DNA of 64,000 nucleotides from Vibrio sp. SCSIO 43135 (GCF_023716665.1 NZ_CP071859.1:310001-374000), one strand, 5' to 3'; shown: positions 40,505-50,773, counted from the stretch's first letter. Numbers and translations are program-made. The notes: generated by a model from the letters alone, not told the origin.

Positions 40505-40543
40505 CTATTCTCTAAAGTAGAAAAAGATTCGAATATAGAGAAG

Positions 40544-42169
40544 TTAGTGTTTGATAGTGAATTTACTCACCCACGATTCTAACTCGTTCGATAGTGAAGT
40601 TAGGGTTTGGCTGCTATCGTGGCTTTCGGATACGACACCACTTAACTGGTTTCCGCTTTCTTCGATCATATTAATGCGTTGAGAGATGTCATCGCTTACT
40701 TGCGTCTGCTCAGCTGCTGCAGTGGCAATTTGGTGGCTCATTGAAGAGATCGACTCGAGTGCCATTACAATTTGTTGTAGAGCTTGTGAAGCATTTTGAG
40801 ATTCGGTTACTGTGCTCTGACTTGTTTCTGCACATACCTCCATCGTGTGTATCGCATTACGCGAACCCTCTTGAAGGTTATTGATCATTTGCTGAATCTC
40901 TTTTGTACTGTCTTGAGTTCGCCCTGCTAGATTGCGTACTTCATCTGCGACGACGGCAAATCCGCGTCCTTGCTCACCTGCACGAGCGGCCTCAATAGCG
41001 GCATTGAGAGCGAGTAGGTTAGTTTGCTCTGCAATGTCTCCAATCACATCGAGTACTTTGGCGATATTGTTTACATCGTTGTCTAGATCTGAGACCGCTT
41101 GGCTTGCTGTACCTAATTGATTCGCCAGCCCTTCAATATTCTCCACGGTATTATGGATTAATTGCTGGGTATGCTGGCTTTGCTTGTCTGCTTCGTCAGT
41201 GTTAGTGGCTGTATCTCGCGCGGAATCTGCAACATTGTTTGCAGAAGAGGCCATCTCGGTCATGGCGGTTGCGATCATAGCGGTAGATTGCTGTTGAGTC
41301 TCTGTCAATTGGGCGATGCTTCCAGCACGGCTTTCGACATTGCTTAGCTCGTTTCTCAATGCATGCATAGAAGAATCTAAATTTGTCACTAGCTGAGCGA
41401 GTGACTGGCTCATCTGCTGAACCGCTTGATAAATACTACCTTCTGGCGCACTCGTATCGAAAGAGTTCTGTATTTCGCCTCTTGCTACAGCTTGGACTGC
41501 TTCACGAACATCATTAGGTTCCCCGCCTAGTAGTGAGATTGTTTTTCGGATAGCGAATATAAGTACAGACAGAATGGCGAAAGCGATTACCAAGCAAAGT
41601 GCAACTTGCCATTGTGCGGTAGACCAGAAGCGCTGATTGACTTCATCAAAGCTTATCCCTGTTCCCACATACCAACCCCAACGAGGGCTCTTTTGAGCGA
41701 TAGATAATTTGTTGTCGATAGTTCCGTCTGGGTAAGCAGAGGTCCACTCGTATTGAGCGATACCTGTCGGGTTCTTACGAATCGCGTTGATTAGGATCTC
41801 ACCGATACTGTTGCCGTTGCCATCTTTAAAGTCATGGAAGCTAGTGTCATGAAGTTGAGGGTCTAGAGGGGCTGCCACAAACATCATGTTCTCATCAGCG
41901 ACATAAACATACTCGTTGTCTTTATAGATGTTATTGCGTAGTAGGCGGGTAGCCAATGCTTTTGCTTCTTCTTCTGGAAGCGTGCCGTCAGCGGCCATCT
42001 TTTCGACTTCAGTCAGTATGCTGTAGGCGCTCTTAAAGATTTCAGTGACTCGAGCTTGGTTGTCTTGATCGCTGGCAACTCTAAGAGTCCATAGTCCAGT
42101 GGCGGTCAGCGCAAGTAGCGCGAACAAAATTATCGCCGATAAAAAATATGCTTGTGTTTTTAGCTTCAT
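40544..42169 (-). CDS. Methyl-accepting chemotaxis protein with a single Cache domain
   Basis: A 541-residue chemoreceptor. It has a first membrane helix (about residues 7-29), a periplasmic single-Cache domain of the sCache_2 type (about 35-185, with [17 protein letters not shown] and [15 protein letters not shown]), and a second helix (about 188-210). A HAMP domain and the long cytoplasmic signalling coiled coil follow. The hairpin tip carries [20 protein letters not shown]. The ligand is not predictable; sCache_2 domains often bind small organic acids. The gene is alone and bracketed by two tRNA arrays with long direct repeats. Confidence 0.93.
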   Translation of the reverse strand: MKLKTQAYFLSAIILFALLALTATGLWTLRVASDQDNQARVTEIFKSAYSILTEVEKMAADGTLPEEEAKALATRLLRNNIYKDNEYVYVADENMMFVAAPLDPQLHDTSFHDFKDGNGNSIGEILINAIRKNPTGIAQYEWTSAYPDGTIDNKLSIAQKSPRWGWYVGTGISFDEVNQRFWSTAQWQVALCLVIAFAILSVLIFAIRKTISLLGGEPNDVREAVQAVARGEIQNSFDTSAPEGSIYQAVQQMSQSLAQLVTNLDSSMHALRNELSNVESRAGSIAQLTETQQQSTAMIATAMTEMASSANNVADSARDTATNTDEADKQSQHTQQLIHNTVENIEGLANQLGTASQAVSDLDNDVNNIAKVLDVIGDIAEQTNLLALNAAIEAARAGEQGRGFAVVADEVRNLAGRTQDSTKEIQQMINNLQEGSRNAIHTMEVCAETSQSTVTESQNASQALQQIVMALESISSMSHQIATAAAEQTQVSDDISQRINMIEESGNQLSGVVSESHDSSQTLTSLSNELESWVSKFTIKH

Positions 42170-42212
42170 ATTGCACCCACCGAAAAAAGGTCAGTTAAAT
42201 ATTCACAGTGAT

Positions 42213-42229
42213 AAACCACACTGTGGTTT
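42213..42229. promoter_or_regulatory. Palindrome upstream of the chemoreceptor gene
   Basis: AAACCACA and TGTGGTTT are perfect 8-bp arms around one base, 44 bases before the chemoreceptor start. It could be an operator, but the repressor is unknown. The rest of the 427-base gap (42170-42596) shows no supportable gene. Confidence 0.4.
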
Positions 42230-42596
42230 GTAATAATTAATTCATATTAGTGTAAGAAGTATAGCGGCGAATATCGTCATGAGATGAAAGTATGATGAGG
42301 ATTAAATTTTTAGCGTAAAAAAAGTTTTTATTTGCTGTGTTGGATGAAAATAAGAGCGATGAACGCTGATTCAATAAGGGATTAGGTGAATAACAGGTGT
42401 GTGGGGCTGGGGAGAAGTTACCGTTCAGAAAGTCGTATTCGATGTCTTGTCGAGAGTGGAATGACATATGCGGCCATCAAATATGCAAAGGCCAAATTTT
42501 TCGGTTTAGTTTTTAAAAGTGATTCCCTGACAGATCGTAATATTGCTGACTAGGGTGAAGGTACGTACTGGGTACAGAACTGTTGTAGTTAAAACG

Positions 42597-42624
42597 AAAA
42601 AAGCCAAGTCTTTCGACTTGGCTT
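42597..42624 (-). terminator. Terminator of tRNA array B
   Basis: AAGCCAAGTC and its complement form 10-bp arms around TTTC; the minus strand ends in T. It differs from the array A terminator only in the loop. Confidence 0.87.
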
Positions 42625-42632
42625 CTTAAATA

Positions 42633-42708
42633 TGGCTCCCCCTGCGGGACTCGAACCTGCGACATACGGATTAACAGTCCGCCGTTCTACCAACTGAACT
42701 AAGGGGGA
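42633..42708 (-). tRNA. tRNA-Asn (GTT)
   Basis: 76 bases with encoded CCA, identical to the two tRNA-Asn genes of array A. It is the 3'-most gene of minus-strand array B. Confidence 0.98.
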
Positions 42709-42745
42709 ATTATTTGTGTATCTCTTCGAGATAAGCACCAAATAA

Positions 42746-42821
42746 TGGTGCCTCGAGGCGGAATCGAACCACCGACACGAGGATTTTCAATCCTCTGCTC
42801 TACCGACTGAGCTATCGAGGC
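42746..42821 (-). tRNA. tRNA-Phe (GAA), variant acceptor stem
   Basis: 76 bases with encoded CCA. The body and GAA anticodon match the other two tRNA-Phe genes, but the acceptor stem is GCCTCGA with TCGAGGC instead of GCCCGGA with TCCGGGC. Both changed positions are compensated on the other strand, so pairing is kept. Confidence 0.97.
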
Positions 42822-42828
42822 AAAAGAA

Positions 42829-42904
<76 letters not shown>

Positions 42905-42954
42905 ACACTTTATTCTTTGCTTGTTGTTGTCATTAGACACCAACAAATAAATTG

Positions 42955-43030
42955 TGGTGCCCGGAGGCGGAATCGAACCACCGACACGAGGATTTTCAAT
43001 CCTCTGCTCTACCGACTGAGCTATCCGGGC
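42955..43030 (-). tRNA. tRNA-Phe (GAA)
   Basis: 76 bases with encoded CCA, with the standard GCCCGGA acceptor stem. It is the first gene of array B and is identical to the copy at 40226-40301. Confidence 0.98.
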
Positions 43031-43041
43031 GACGGAGCGCT

Positions 43042-43070
43042 ATTAAACGGATTTTCCGCCTCCGCGTCAA
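43042..43070 (-). promoter_or_regulatory. Promoter of tRNA array B
   Basis: On the minus strand TTGACG (43065-43070) and TTTAAT (43042-43047) are separated by 17 bases. A GC-rich stretch (AGCGCTCCGTCGCC) follows the -10, the kind of discriminator linked to stringent control. The -35/-10 design is shared with array A, but the spacer differs. Confidence 0.75.
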
Positions 43071-43133
43071 CTTGTTTTTAGAAAAAAATTCAAAAAAGTG
43101 GTTAACTGCTGCGAATTTAGACAATATTGCCCG

Positions 43134-44270
43134 TTAGCTTTTACCCGCATTAAAATCTTTCTTAAATTTGGTCACTTTTTCTAAGTATCGCCTGGCTTCT
43201 GCATTTGAGTGTTTTTTAGTCAGAGCCCAATAAACTTGATTTGGCTGTAAAGAATTGAGGTTGTTCATTGCCCGCGAGCGGCTATTGCGATCAAAGGTGT
43301 TTAGAACTCCGCCAGTGCCACCGTTGTAGGCAGAAATCATACTGTACTCGAGCGAAAGAGGGTGATTCACGTCTTTTAGATAGCGGTTCTTCAAGATGTA
43401 GAAATAGGCAGTGCCGGTATCAATGTTGTTTTCTGGGTTAAACAAATATTCCGGTGTCGGGTCTCCAGGCTTCTTTTTCACCAATTTAAATACGTCACGA
43501 CCAGCTGTTTTCGGTACAACTTGCATCAGCCCGTAAGCATTGGCCCAACTAACCGCATACGGGTTAAAACTACTTTCGGTTTTTATGATCGCGTAGATGA
43601 GATCTTCTGGGATGTCGTAGCGTTTCGATGCTCTTCGAACAATATCTGCGTACTTATAACTTCGAATCTCAGCTTGTTCTTCCACCATAGTGATTTCAAC
43701 GTAGTAGGCTTTTTTGAAATCGACCTCTTTGACTTTCAGTTGGTGTTCGATCAAGTAATCCGCGTAGCGACTTGCGCGCCACGACCATTGAATGGGCTTC
43801 TTATCCTGGTCTACGACTTGCTCATAAAGGAACGGTTGACCTTCAAGAGTGATGTCCTTAGAAGAAAATAGGTCGACACTTGCAGGATCGTCAGGAGTAA
43901 GCAAAGTCGTGACGATCGCGTTTTTTAGGTGCTTTTTCGGCTCAGTTGGCGAGACTGTTTCGATTGTGATCTTACCACTAGAGAAGTTAACTTCCGCACG
44001 ACTGAGATAGTTGTCGATATACTTTACGTAGTTACTTTTACCAGCGACTTTGATTTCTCGGCTACCCCAACGCTTTTCAATGTTGCCGGAGAAGCTACTG
44101 ATGAGAGCGTCAAGCGCTGCCGTGTCTTTGGCAAATTGGCCGGGCAACTCGGCAAGGTTGTTTGCAAAACGGTTGGTGGGCTCATAATTGACGTCGTAGA
44201 TACTTTCAACGAATTCTCGGCTGCAGCCAACAAGCAGTAGTGTCGTTAAAAAATACGCTAGCTTTTTCAT
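43134..44270 (-). CDS. mltC: Membrane-bound lytic murein transglycosylase C
   Basis: MltC cleaves the MurNAc-GlcNAc bond of peptidoglycan with 1,6-anhydro product formation. The 378-residue protein has a lipoprotein signal with lipobox LVGC (Cys16), an N-terminal DUF3393-type domain (about residues 30-190) and a C-terminal SLT domain. The catalytic Glu is in KTESSFNPYAVSWANAYGLMQV, and the GGTGGVLNTF segment follows. It is downstream of yggX and mutY on the same strand, the order of E. coli. Confidence 0.96.
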   Translation of the reverse strand: MKKLAYFLTTLLLVGCSREFVESIYDVNYEPTNRFANNLAELPGQFAKDTAALDALISSFSGNIEKRWGSREIKVAGKSNYVKYIDNYLSRAEVNFSSGKITIETVSPTEPKKHLKNAIVTTLLTPDDPASVDLFSSKDITLEGQPFLYEQVVDQDKKPIQWSWRASRYADYLIEHQLKVKEVDFKKAYYVEITMVEEQAEIRSYKYADIVRRASKRYDIPEDLIYAIIKTESSFNPYAVSWANAYGLMQVVPKTAGRDVFKLVKKKPGDPTPEYLFNPENNIDTGTAYFYILKNRYLKDVNHPLSLEYSMISAYNGGTGGVLNTFDRNSRSRAMNNLNSLQPNQVYWALTKKHSNAEARRYLEKVTKFKKDFNAGKS

Positions 44271-44406
44271 AGGGTCCTATTATTACGTTTTTGCAATGTC
44301 GCTTAATTTCAATGTCATCTTTTTCGATGACAAATTGGAGAGGAGCGGATAAAACAAAATGACATCACAGCAGGCTATGATGTCATTCGATTAACGGATG
44401 CGGTGG

Positions 44407-44682
44407 TTACTTCTCACTTGGTGGCGTATAGCCTTCAATGTGGACGTCTTTCCCTTCGAATAGGAAGTTAACCATTTCCGCTTCGAGTAGCTTACGGTGC
44501 TCTGGGTCCATCATGTTGAGTTTCTTTTCGTTAATAAGCATAGTTTGCTTACTTTGCCAAAGCCCCCAAGCTTCTTTAGAAATGTTATCAAAGATGCGCT
44601 TGCCTAGTTCGCCAGGGTAAAGTTGAAAATCTAGACCTTCAGCATCTTTCTGAAGTCGAGCACAAAATACGGTGCGGCTCAT
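44407..44682 (-). CDS. yggX: Oxidative-damage protection / Fe(II) trafficking protein YggX
   Basis: A 91-residue protein of the YggX family, which protects Fe-S enzymes from oxidative damage. The N-terminal [25 protein letters not shown] motif includes the conserved Cys. The second half has [25 protein letters not shown]. Its start is 18 bases after the mutY stop, and mutY encodes a [4Fe-4S] enzyme, so the pairing makes sense. Confidence 0.96.
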   Translation of the reverse strand: MSRTVFCARLQKDAEGLDFQLYPGELGKRIFDNISKEAWGLWQSKQTMLINEKKLNMMDPEHRKLLEAEMVNFLFEGKDVHIEGYTPPSEK

Positions 44683-44700
44683 AATGTTTCCTCATAATGA

Positions 44701-45753
44701 CTATTGAAGTTCAAACGGTAGGCTTTCCAGCAGCTGTTTTACTGGTGCGGCTAAACCGATCTCTTCAGGTTGGGATAAGTTATACCAAAGACCTTTAGAA
44801 CCTTCCATTATCATGTCTGGCTGCTTTGATACATCCACCAAAATTGGCGTGATATCTAGGTGGTAATGGCTGAATGTGTGGCGGAACGCAATAAGCTGCG
44901 TTTGTTTGATAATGGAGTCGTCATTGACATTGCGGTTATCTAACAGCGGCTGAATATCGGCATTTGCAGTCTCAGGGAAGCAAAATAGTCCACCCCAAAT
45001 GCCGCTTTGTGGGCGTTGTTCGAGCCAGACTTGGTTGTTGTGATGCAACATGGCAAACCAAGCTTGTTTTACGGGCTTGTCTTTCTTTGGCTTTTTGCCT
45101 GGGTAATCAAGAGGGTTACCCTGCTTTTTGGCTACGCAGAAGCTTTCTACAGGGCAAAGCGAGCACTTAGGATTGCTTCGTGTACACACCATGGCACCCA
45201 TATCCATCATGGCTTGGTTATACTTATCGGTATCAATCTGTGGAGTATGCTGATCGGCAATTTCCCAAAGTGCGTTCTCGACTTTCTTTTGTCCCGGCCA
45301 ACCAGCCACAGCAAAGCTGCGAGCCAAGGTGCGTTTAACATTCCCGTCTAGAATTGCGTGAGGTTTTTTATACACAGATGATAAGACCGCAGCCGCTGTC
45401 GAACGGCCTATCCCTGGTAGGGCATTCATTTGCTCTAAGTCGGTAGGAAACTCGCCATTATATTCTGCCGCGACAATTTGTGCTGCTTTATGCAGGTTGC
45501 GTGCTCTAGCGTAATAGCCGAGCCCAGTCCATAGATGAAGAACTTCGTCTTGATGCGCGTTAGCCAGATCGATGACGGTTGGAAAGCGTTCAAGGAAACG
45601 CTGGTAGTAGGGTATGACGGTGGCAACTTGAGTTTGTTGCAACATGATCTCAGACAGCCAAACACTGTAGGCTGTTTTATTTTGTTGCCACGGAAGGTCT
45701 TTACGTCCGTAGGCGTCATACCACTGTAATATGGCCTGTGCAAAAGGGGTCAC
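44701..45753 (-). CDS. mutY: Adenine DNA glycosylase MutY
   Basis: MutY removes adenine mispaired with 8-oxoguanine. The 350-residue protein has the helix-hairpin-helix segment [14 protein letters not shown] and the catalytic Asp in [16 protein letters not shown] surroundings. The [4Fe-4S] cluster ligands follow the pattern C-X6-C-X2-C-X5-C ([17 protein letters not shown]), and a C-terminal NUDT-like domain (about residues 230-350) recognises 8-oxoG. It is divergent from trmB. Confidence 0.97.
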   Translation of the reverse strand: MTPFAQAILQWYDAYGRKDLPWQQNKTAYSVWLSEIMLQQTQVATVIPYYQRFLERFPTVIDLANAHQDEVLHLWTGLGYYARARNLHKAAQIVAAEYNGEFPTDLEQMNALPGIGRSTAAAVLSSVYKKPHAILDGNVKRTLARSFAVAGWPGQKKVENALWEIADQHTPQIDTDKYNQAMMDMGAMVCTRSNPKCSLCPVESFCVAKKQGNPLDYPGKKPKKDKPVKQAWFAMLHHNNQVWLEQRPQSGIWGGLFCFPETANADIQPLLDNRNVNDDSIIKQTQLIAFRHTFSHYHLDITPILVDVSKQPDMIMEGSKGLWYNLSQPEEIGLAAPVKQLLESLPFELQ

Positions 45754-45924
45754 GACTTACTCTAATATCTATTATAATTTGGGGCAAAATTGCACCACAC
45801 TTAGCGCTGGATGTAAAACAGACAAATTGTGTGGGATTTGGGTAGATAAAACTTGCACCCAAGGCGATTCTTTGGATAATCACAAGCCCTTTGAGGCAAG
45901 TGCAAAATTTATACAGGCAGAGCA

Positions 45925-46644
45925 ATGAGTGAAGTAACCACTAATGAATACACAGAAGACGGCAAACTGGTACGTAAAATACGTAGCTTTGTTCGTCGCG
46001 AAGGTCGTTTAACTAAAGGCCAAGAAAATGCGATGAATGAATGTTGGCCAACAATGGGTATTGATTACCAACCACAACGTTTGGATTGGCAACAGGTATT
46101 CGGCAACGATAACCCTGTGGTACTTGAAATTGGCTTTGGTATGGGTGCTTCTCTAGTCGAAATGGCAAAGAATGCCCCAGAGAAAAACTTCCTTGGTATT
46201 GAGGTACATAGCCCTGGTGTTGGCGCTTGCCTAGCTTCAGCTCGCGATGCTGGTGTTACAAACCTTCGCGTAATGTGCCACGATGCAGTCGAAGTGTTTG
46301 AGCACATGATCCCAGATAACAGCTTACATACATTACAGCTTTTCTTCCCAGATCCTTGGCATAAAGCGCGCCATCATAAACGTCGCATTGTGAAAGCCGA
46401 ATTTGCAGAGATGGTGCGCCAGAAGCTGATTATGGAAACAGGTATTTTCCACATGGCGACTGATTGGGAAAACTATGCGGAGCATATGATTGAGGTGATG
46501 AACTCAGCACCAGGCTTCGAAAACATCGCGCAAGACGGTGACTTTATTCCTCGCCCAGAAGAGCGTCCACTGACTAAATTTGAAGCACGTGGACACCGCC
46601 TGGGCCACGGTGTGTGGGATATCAAATATAAGCGTACCGCGTAA
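45925..46644 (+). CDS. trmB: tRNA (guanine-N7-)-methyltransferase TrmB
   Basis: TrmB methylates G46 in the variable loop of tRNAs with S-adenosylmethionine. The 239-residue protein has the SAM-binding [14 protein letters not shown] motif (about residues 71-84), the acidic IEVHSPG loop and the conserved [15 protein letters not shown] segment with the active-site residues. It is divergent from mutY, with 171 bases between the starts, as in enterics. Confidence 0.97.
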   Translation: MSEVTTNEYTEDGKLVRKIRSFVRREGRLTKGQENAMNECWPTMGIDYQPQRLDWQQVFGNDNPVVLEIGFGMGASLVEMAKNAPEKNFLGIEVHSPGVGACLASARDAGVTNLRVMCHDAVEVFEHMIPDNSLHTLQLFFPDPWHKARHHKRRIVKAEFAEMVRQKLIMETGIFHMATDWENYAEHMIEVMNSAPGFENIAQDGDFIPRPEERPLTKFEARGHRLGHGVWDIKYKRTA

Positions 46645-46676
46645 GCTAAAAAGCACTGATATCTTGATTAGTTTTG

Positions 46677-46707
46677 AAAGCCGACATTTGCTAATGTTGG
46701 CTTTTTT
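46677..46707 (+). terminator. Terminator of trmB
   Basis: AAAGCCGACATT pairs with AATGTTGGCTTT (one wobble pair) around TGCT, followed by further T. Confidence 0.86.
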
Positions 46708-46755
46708 GCCCTTTAGGGCAGTAGATACCGATAATAATAAAATGACAGGTCAAAG

Positions 46756-47676
46756 ATGAAACCGACACCCGCAATATTGACTGAAATCCTACAAGAAGTA
46801 CGACCGCTTATTGGTCAAGGTAAAGTAGCCGACTATATTCCGGCTCTGGCGAAAGTATCAAATCAAAAACTGGCTATTGCTGTTTATACCAATCAAGGTG
46901 AGGTGATTAAAGCTGGTGATGCGGACGAAGCCTTTTCTATCCAATCGATTTCTAAAGCATTAAGCCTTACGCTTGCGATGGTGCTATACAAACCTGAAGA
47001 GATTTGGCAAAGAGTGGGCAAAGAGCCTTCTGGTCAAGCGTTTAACTCGATGATCCAGCTAGAGATGGAGCAGGGGATACCGCGCAACCCATTCATTAAT
47101 GCAGGGGCGATTGTAGTCGCAGATTTACTGCACAGCCGCTTATCTGCGCCTAGGCAGCGACTACTTGAGTTTGTGCGCCAGCTGTCCGGTGATACCCATA
47201 TCACTTATGATAAAATCGTTGCGGCTTCAGAAATGTTACATAGTGATAGAAATGCGGCGATCGCCTATCTAATGCGTTCATTTGGCAACTTTAGCAACGA
47301 TGTGATCCCTGTGCTGAATAATTATTTCCATGCCTGTGCATTGAAGATGAGCTGTGTTGACCTCGCTAAGACTTTTAGCTACCTAGCCAACAAGGGCACA
47401 TCAGTTCAAACAGGCAAGCAAATCATTACTCCAACTCAAACCAAGCAACTTAATGCTTTGCTCGCAACGTGTGGGCTCTATGATGGAGCTGGTGAGTTTG
47501 CGTATCGAGTCGGAATGCCGGGGAAATCGGGTGTAGGTGGCGGAATTATCGCTGTCGTACCAGGAGAAATGACCATAGCGGTTTGGTCTCCAGAGCTCGA
47601 CCCTTCGGGTAACTCGTTAGCGGGTACAAGAGCGTTAGAATTACTTGCAGAGCGAATTGGCCGTTCGATTTTCTAG
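46756..47676 (+). CDS. glsB: Glutaminase (beta-lactamase-like fold)
   Basis: Hydrolyses glutamine to glutamate and ammonia. The 306-residue protein has the catalytic SISK motif (residues 64-67; Ser nucleophile and Lys base), the [15 protein letters not shown] block and the [15 protein letters not shown] segment near the C-terminus. It lacks ankyrin repeats, so it is the short bacterial type. It is convergent with lysC. Confidence 0.95.
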   Translation: MKPTPAILTEILQEVRPLIGQGKVADYIPALAKVSNQKLAIAVYTNQGEVIKAGDADEAFSIQSISKALSLTLAMVLYKPEEIWQRVGKEPSGQAFNSMIQLEMEQGIPRNPFINAGAIVVADLLHSRLSAPRQRLLEFVRQLSGDTHITYDKIVAASEMLHSDRNAAIAYLMRSFGNFSNDVIPVLNNYFHACALKMSCVDLAKTFSYLANKGTSVQTGKQIITPTQTKQLNALLATCGLYDGAGEFAYRVGMPGKSGVGGGIIAVVPGEMTIAVWSPELDPSGNSLAGTRALELLAERIGRSIF

Positions 47677-47715
47677 CGTGCTTGTTCCTGTTAATAAGGG
47701 CAGATTGTGAAACGA

Positions 47716-47742
47716 AAAGAGCAGCGAAAGGCTGCTCTTTTT
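47716..47742. terminator. Bidirectional terminator between glsB and lysC
   Basis: AAAGAGCAGC and its complement form 10-bp arms around GAAAG, with a T-tract on the plus side and a short A-rich stretch on the other. Confidence 0.82.
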
Positions 47743-47766
47743 AGTTTAGTTACTATCGAGATGAGG

Positions 47767-49119
47767 CTATTGCTCGAACAATTCCAAGTGCAGCTTCTGA
47801 ATTGCTGCTTTTGACTCTGACTCATCGAGTAAAAAACATAAGTTATGCGGGCTAGCACCGTAACAGATCATGCGTAAATTGAAGTCTTCTAGCGTTCCGA
47901 AGACTTGTTTTGCGTATCCTTTGCTTTCACTCATGTTGTTACCGATAAGAGCCACCAAGCAAAGGTTATGTTCAACATCGACTTTACATAGTTCTTCTAG
48001 CTCTTTTCGTACTGCTTCTGGAAGCTCTGGTGCGCCACCAGATGTGTCAGTTTGATCTAACGTGAGTGACACACTGATTTCAGAAGTGGTGATCAAATCG
48101 ACCGAGATTTTATGTTTGGCTAGGATTTCAAACACTTTGGCTAGGAAGCCGTACGCATGGAACATGTTTGCACTGCGCAGCGTTACCATTGTTTGGTTAC
48201 AGCGAAGCGCAAGGGCTCTAAATAGTGGTGAGCTTTCGACTTGATGACGAATCCAAGTGCCACCTTTCTCTGGTTCTTTTGAAGAACCGACAAACACAGG
48301 GATGTCATGGCGAAGAGCTGGAACGAGCGTAGAAGGGTGCAAGATCTTAGCACCGAAGTTAGCCATTTCAGAAGCTTCACTAAAGCTTATCTCGGGGATT
48401 GGTGAGGCTTTCGGTGCAATGCGTGGGTCAGTCGTATAAATACCTGGTACATCTGTCCAGATCTCTAGCCCTGCAGCTTGTACTGACTCTGCTATCAGCG
48501 CCGCACTGTAGTCACTACCACCTCGGCCTAGGGTTGTTGTGTTACCTTCGTTGTCACTGCCGATAAACCCTTGTGTAATAACGACATAGTTTTGGCAAAG
48601 CGGGACGAGTTTTTCCTGTGCCAAAGCAAAGATATCGGCTAATTGAGGCTCTGCCTTGCCGAAATTGCCATCTGTTCTTAACACATCTCGAATATCAAAG
48701 CGTACCGCGTTAATGCCCCTTTCCTTCATTAATTGAGTCAGCAAGTAAGTCGACATCAACTCACCACAGGCAACTAAGTGATCGGTCAGCTTTTTGCTGG
48801 ATTGGAATGACGCAGCTTCAGCTGCGCTAGCCACGCTGTCCAAAATACTTTGTACTTGTTGCTTTGTTTCTTGTGGCTCTTTTAGCTGCGCAAGTACATC
48901 TTCATGAATTGCATTGATCTTTTCGAGCACTTGTTGGCGCTTACCCTGATCTTGAACTCCATTAGCGAGCTCGACCAGTAGATTTGTTACCCCTGAGCAG
49001 GCACTGCTGACCACAAGCTTAGTGTTTGGATTATTCTCAATAATAGAGGCACAACGGCTCATTGCTTCAAAGTTGGCTACACTGGTTCCACCAAATTTGG
49101 CGACATTGAATGCGCTCAC
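47767..49119 (-). CDS. lysC: Lysine-sensitive aspartokinase III
   Basis: LysC phosphorylates aspartate, the first step to lysine, threonine, methionine and DAP. The 450-residue monofunctional enzyme has the KFGGTSVANFEAM start, the TLGRGGSDYSAALIA nucleotide-binding segment and two ACT-type regulatory repeats (about residues 310-450) for lysine feedback. The start is GTG (49117-49119) behind GGGAGA. A lysine riboswitch precedes it at 49241-49408, which agrees with the lysine-specific isozyme and rules out the MetL or ThrA types. Confidence 0.96.
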   Translation of the reverse strand: MSAFNVAKFGGTSVANFEAMSRCASIIENNPNTKLVVSSACSGVTNLLVELANGVQDQGKRQQVLEKINAIHEDVLAQLKEPQETKQQVQSILDSVASAAEAASFQSSKKLTDHLVACGELMSTYLLTQLMKERGINAVRFDIRDVLRTDGNFGKAEPQLADIFALAQEKLVPLCQNYVVITQGFIGSDNEGNTTTLGRGGSDYSAALIAESVQAAGLEIWTDVPGIYTTDPRIAPKASPIPEISFSEASEMANFGAKILHPSTLVPALRHDIPVFVGSSKEPEKGGTWIRHQVESSPLFRALALRCNQTMVTLRSANMFHAYGFLAKVFEILAKHKISVDLITTSEISVSLTLDQTDTSGGAPELPEAVRKELEELCKVDVEHNLCLVALIGNNMSESKGYAKQVFGTLEDFNLRMICYGASPHNLCFLLDESESKAAIQKLHLELFEQ

Positions 49120-49240
49120 AGCATTTCTCCCACGACTTCCTAAAAATAATTACAGTTGGTTATAAACAGATAACCTAACGTCCGATGTTGAAGAGAGTAT
49201 TAGAGCAAAAAGAGAGGTATTAGATTTGAATTTGAAACCT

Positions 49241-49408
49241 CAGAAGCTCTTCACTAGACAGGGCTAGCGACAGTTAAGGGGATTCAGCCCTCTTAACCGA
49301 CGATTCTAATCCGCAACTTAGAATTGTCTCGGCACGGCTCCCCATCAATGTTTTGTATTGGAGTTGTGGCTCCACAAAACACCTGCCTGGGCAGTGCTCC
49401 TCTTCTGC
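49241..49408 (-). ncRNA. Lysine riboswitch upstream of lysC
   Basis: On the minus strand the L-box blocks are in order: AGAAGAGGAGC, TGCCCAGGCA, GGAGCC, GGGGAGCCGTGCCGAG, and TTAAGAGGGCTGAATCCCC, which matches the E. coli lysC leader. P1 is formed by CAGAAG (49402-49407 as complement) and CTTCTG (49241-49246). The 120-base stretch to the GTG has only weak hairpins (for example 49158-49175), so whether control is at termination or translation is not clear. The rest of the 468-base gap holds promoter sequence. Confidence 0.95.
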
Positions 49409-49587
49409 ATAAAGCTCGTTCATTGAACGTGTTTGTGCGATCTTTGTCAATCGTTTATTGGCGAGGAGTGAAAGATTTTGTTAACAAATTTGTGACACTG
49501 GTTTGACCTCAAGACTAGAGTCGAATTGCCGTTGGGTTGATTCTCGATTAATGTGGTTGTTTACACCATTGTATGCAAGGAGCCCTT

Positions 49588-50712
49588 ATGTCGATTCAAA
49601 GTTTTATTCCCCCACACCGTATTTTAATGGGGCCGGGGCCTTCAGATATTTCACCTCAGGTTCTACAAGCGCTAAGCAGACCGACAGTCGGGCATCTAGA
49701 CCCGCTGTTTATCCAAATGATGGATGAACTCAAACAGCTACTAAAGTATGCCTTCCAAACGGATAATGATTTTACTATCGCTGTGTCTGCGCCGGGTAGT
49801 GCTGGTATGGAAGCGTGTTTCGTTAACTTGATTGAGCCTGGCGACAAGGTCATTGTTTGTCGTAATGGTGTATTTGGTGAACGTATGCGTGAGAATGTGG
49901 TGCGCGCTGGTGGTGAAGCGGTGATGGTTGATGACGAATGGGGTGCTCCTGTTAGTGTGGATAAAGTCAAACAGGCACTGAATGACAACCCTGATACTAA
50001 GATATTGGCATTTGTGCATGCAGAAACCTCGACAGGTGCGCTTTCTGATGCACAAGCGCTCGGCGCATTAGCCAAGCAGCACGACGTGCTAACCATTGTT
50101 GATGCGGTAACGTCATTGGGAGGAGTTCCACTCAAAGTGGATGAGTGGCAGCTCGACGCTGTCTACTCGGGCAGTCAAAAGTGTTTATCGTGTGTTCCAG
50201 GCTTATCGCCAGTGACTTTCTCTGCTAAAGCGATAGAGAAAATCCAGTCTAGAACGACACCGGTACAAAGCTGGTTCTTGGATCAAAGTTTAGTATTAGG
50301 GTATTGGAGTGGGGAGGGCAAACGTAGCTACCACCACACAGCTCCTGTGAATAGTTTATATGCATTGCATGAGTCTCTAGTGATTCTGCACAATGAAGGG
50401 CTAGAGAATGCGTGGGCGAGACACCAAGCTATGCACGATAAGTTGAAAGCTGGGCTCGAAAAAATGGGCTTCAAGTTTGTTGTTCAAGAAGGCAGTCGCT
50501 TACCGCAACTGAATGCGATCTATATTCCTGAAGGTATCGATGAAGCTAAGGTTCGCGCAGATTTACTTGAAAACTACAACCTTGAAATCGGTGCGGGACT
50601 TGGCGCGCTTGCTGGCAAGGCATGGAGAATTGGTTTAATGGGTTATGGCGCCCGCAATGAAAATGTGTCTTTGTGTTTACGAGCACTTGAAGAGTCACTC
50701 AGCGAGCAATAG
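49588..50712 (+). CDS. Alanine-glyoxylate / serine-pyruvate-type aminotransferase
   Basis: A 374-residue class V PLP enzyme. The start at 49588 has a CAAGGAG site; an earlier ATG (49573) overlaps that site. Features include the MGPGPSDIS N-terminus, SAPGSAGMEACFVNL, HAETSTG, VDAVTSLGG with the PLP-ring Asp, and the Schiff-base Lys198 in SGSQKCLSC. The C-terminal domain ends in RIGLMGYGARNENV. Members use alanine, serine or ureidoglycine as amino donor with glyoxylate; the substrate cannot be read from sequence. It has its own terminator. Confidence 0.88.
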   Translation: MSIQSFIPPHRILMGPGPSDISPQVLQALSRPTVGHLDPLFIQMMDELKQLLKYAFQTDNDFTIAVSAPGSAGMEACFVNLIEPGDKVIVCRNGVFGERMRENVVRAGGEAVMVDDEWGAPVSVDKVKQALNDNPDTKILAFVHAETSTGALSDAQALGALAKQHDVLTIVDAVTSLGGVPLKVDEWQLDAVYSGSQKCLSCVPGLSPVTFSAKAIEKIQSRTTPVQSWFLDQSLVLGYWSGEGKRSYHHTAPVNSLYALHESLVILHNEGLENAWARHQAMHDKLKAGLEKMGFKFVVQEGSRLPQLNAIYIPEGIDEAKVRADLLENYNLEIGAGLGALAGKAWRIGLMGYGARNENVSLCLRALEESLSEQ

Positions 50713-50730
50713 AGCAATAGCTAGCCAATC

Positions 50731-50769
50731 AAAAGGGCGATTTACTTTATATAGTTCATCGCCCTTTTT
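50731..50769. terminator. Terminator between the aminotransferase gene and pglL
   Basis: AAAAGGGCGAT and its complement form 11-bp arms around a 16-base loop. T-tracts occur in both directions, so both convergent genes can use it. Confidence 0.75.
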
Positions 50770-50773
50770 CATT

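Noticed and set aside
42237..42467. A 76-codon minus-strand frame upstream of the chemoreceptor
   Set aside because: No good ribosome site, no recognisable domain, composition like the AT-rich intergenic DNA.
49324..49727. Two short plus-strand frames antisense to the lysine riboswitch leader and overlapping the aminotransferase
   Set aside because: They are explained by the conserved riboswitch and by the other frame of the aminotransferase gene.
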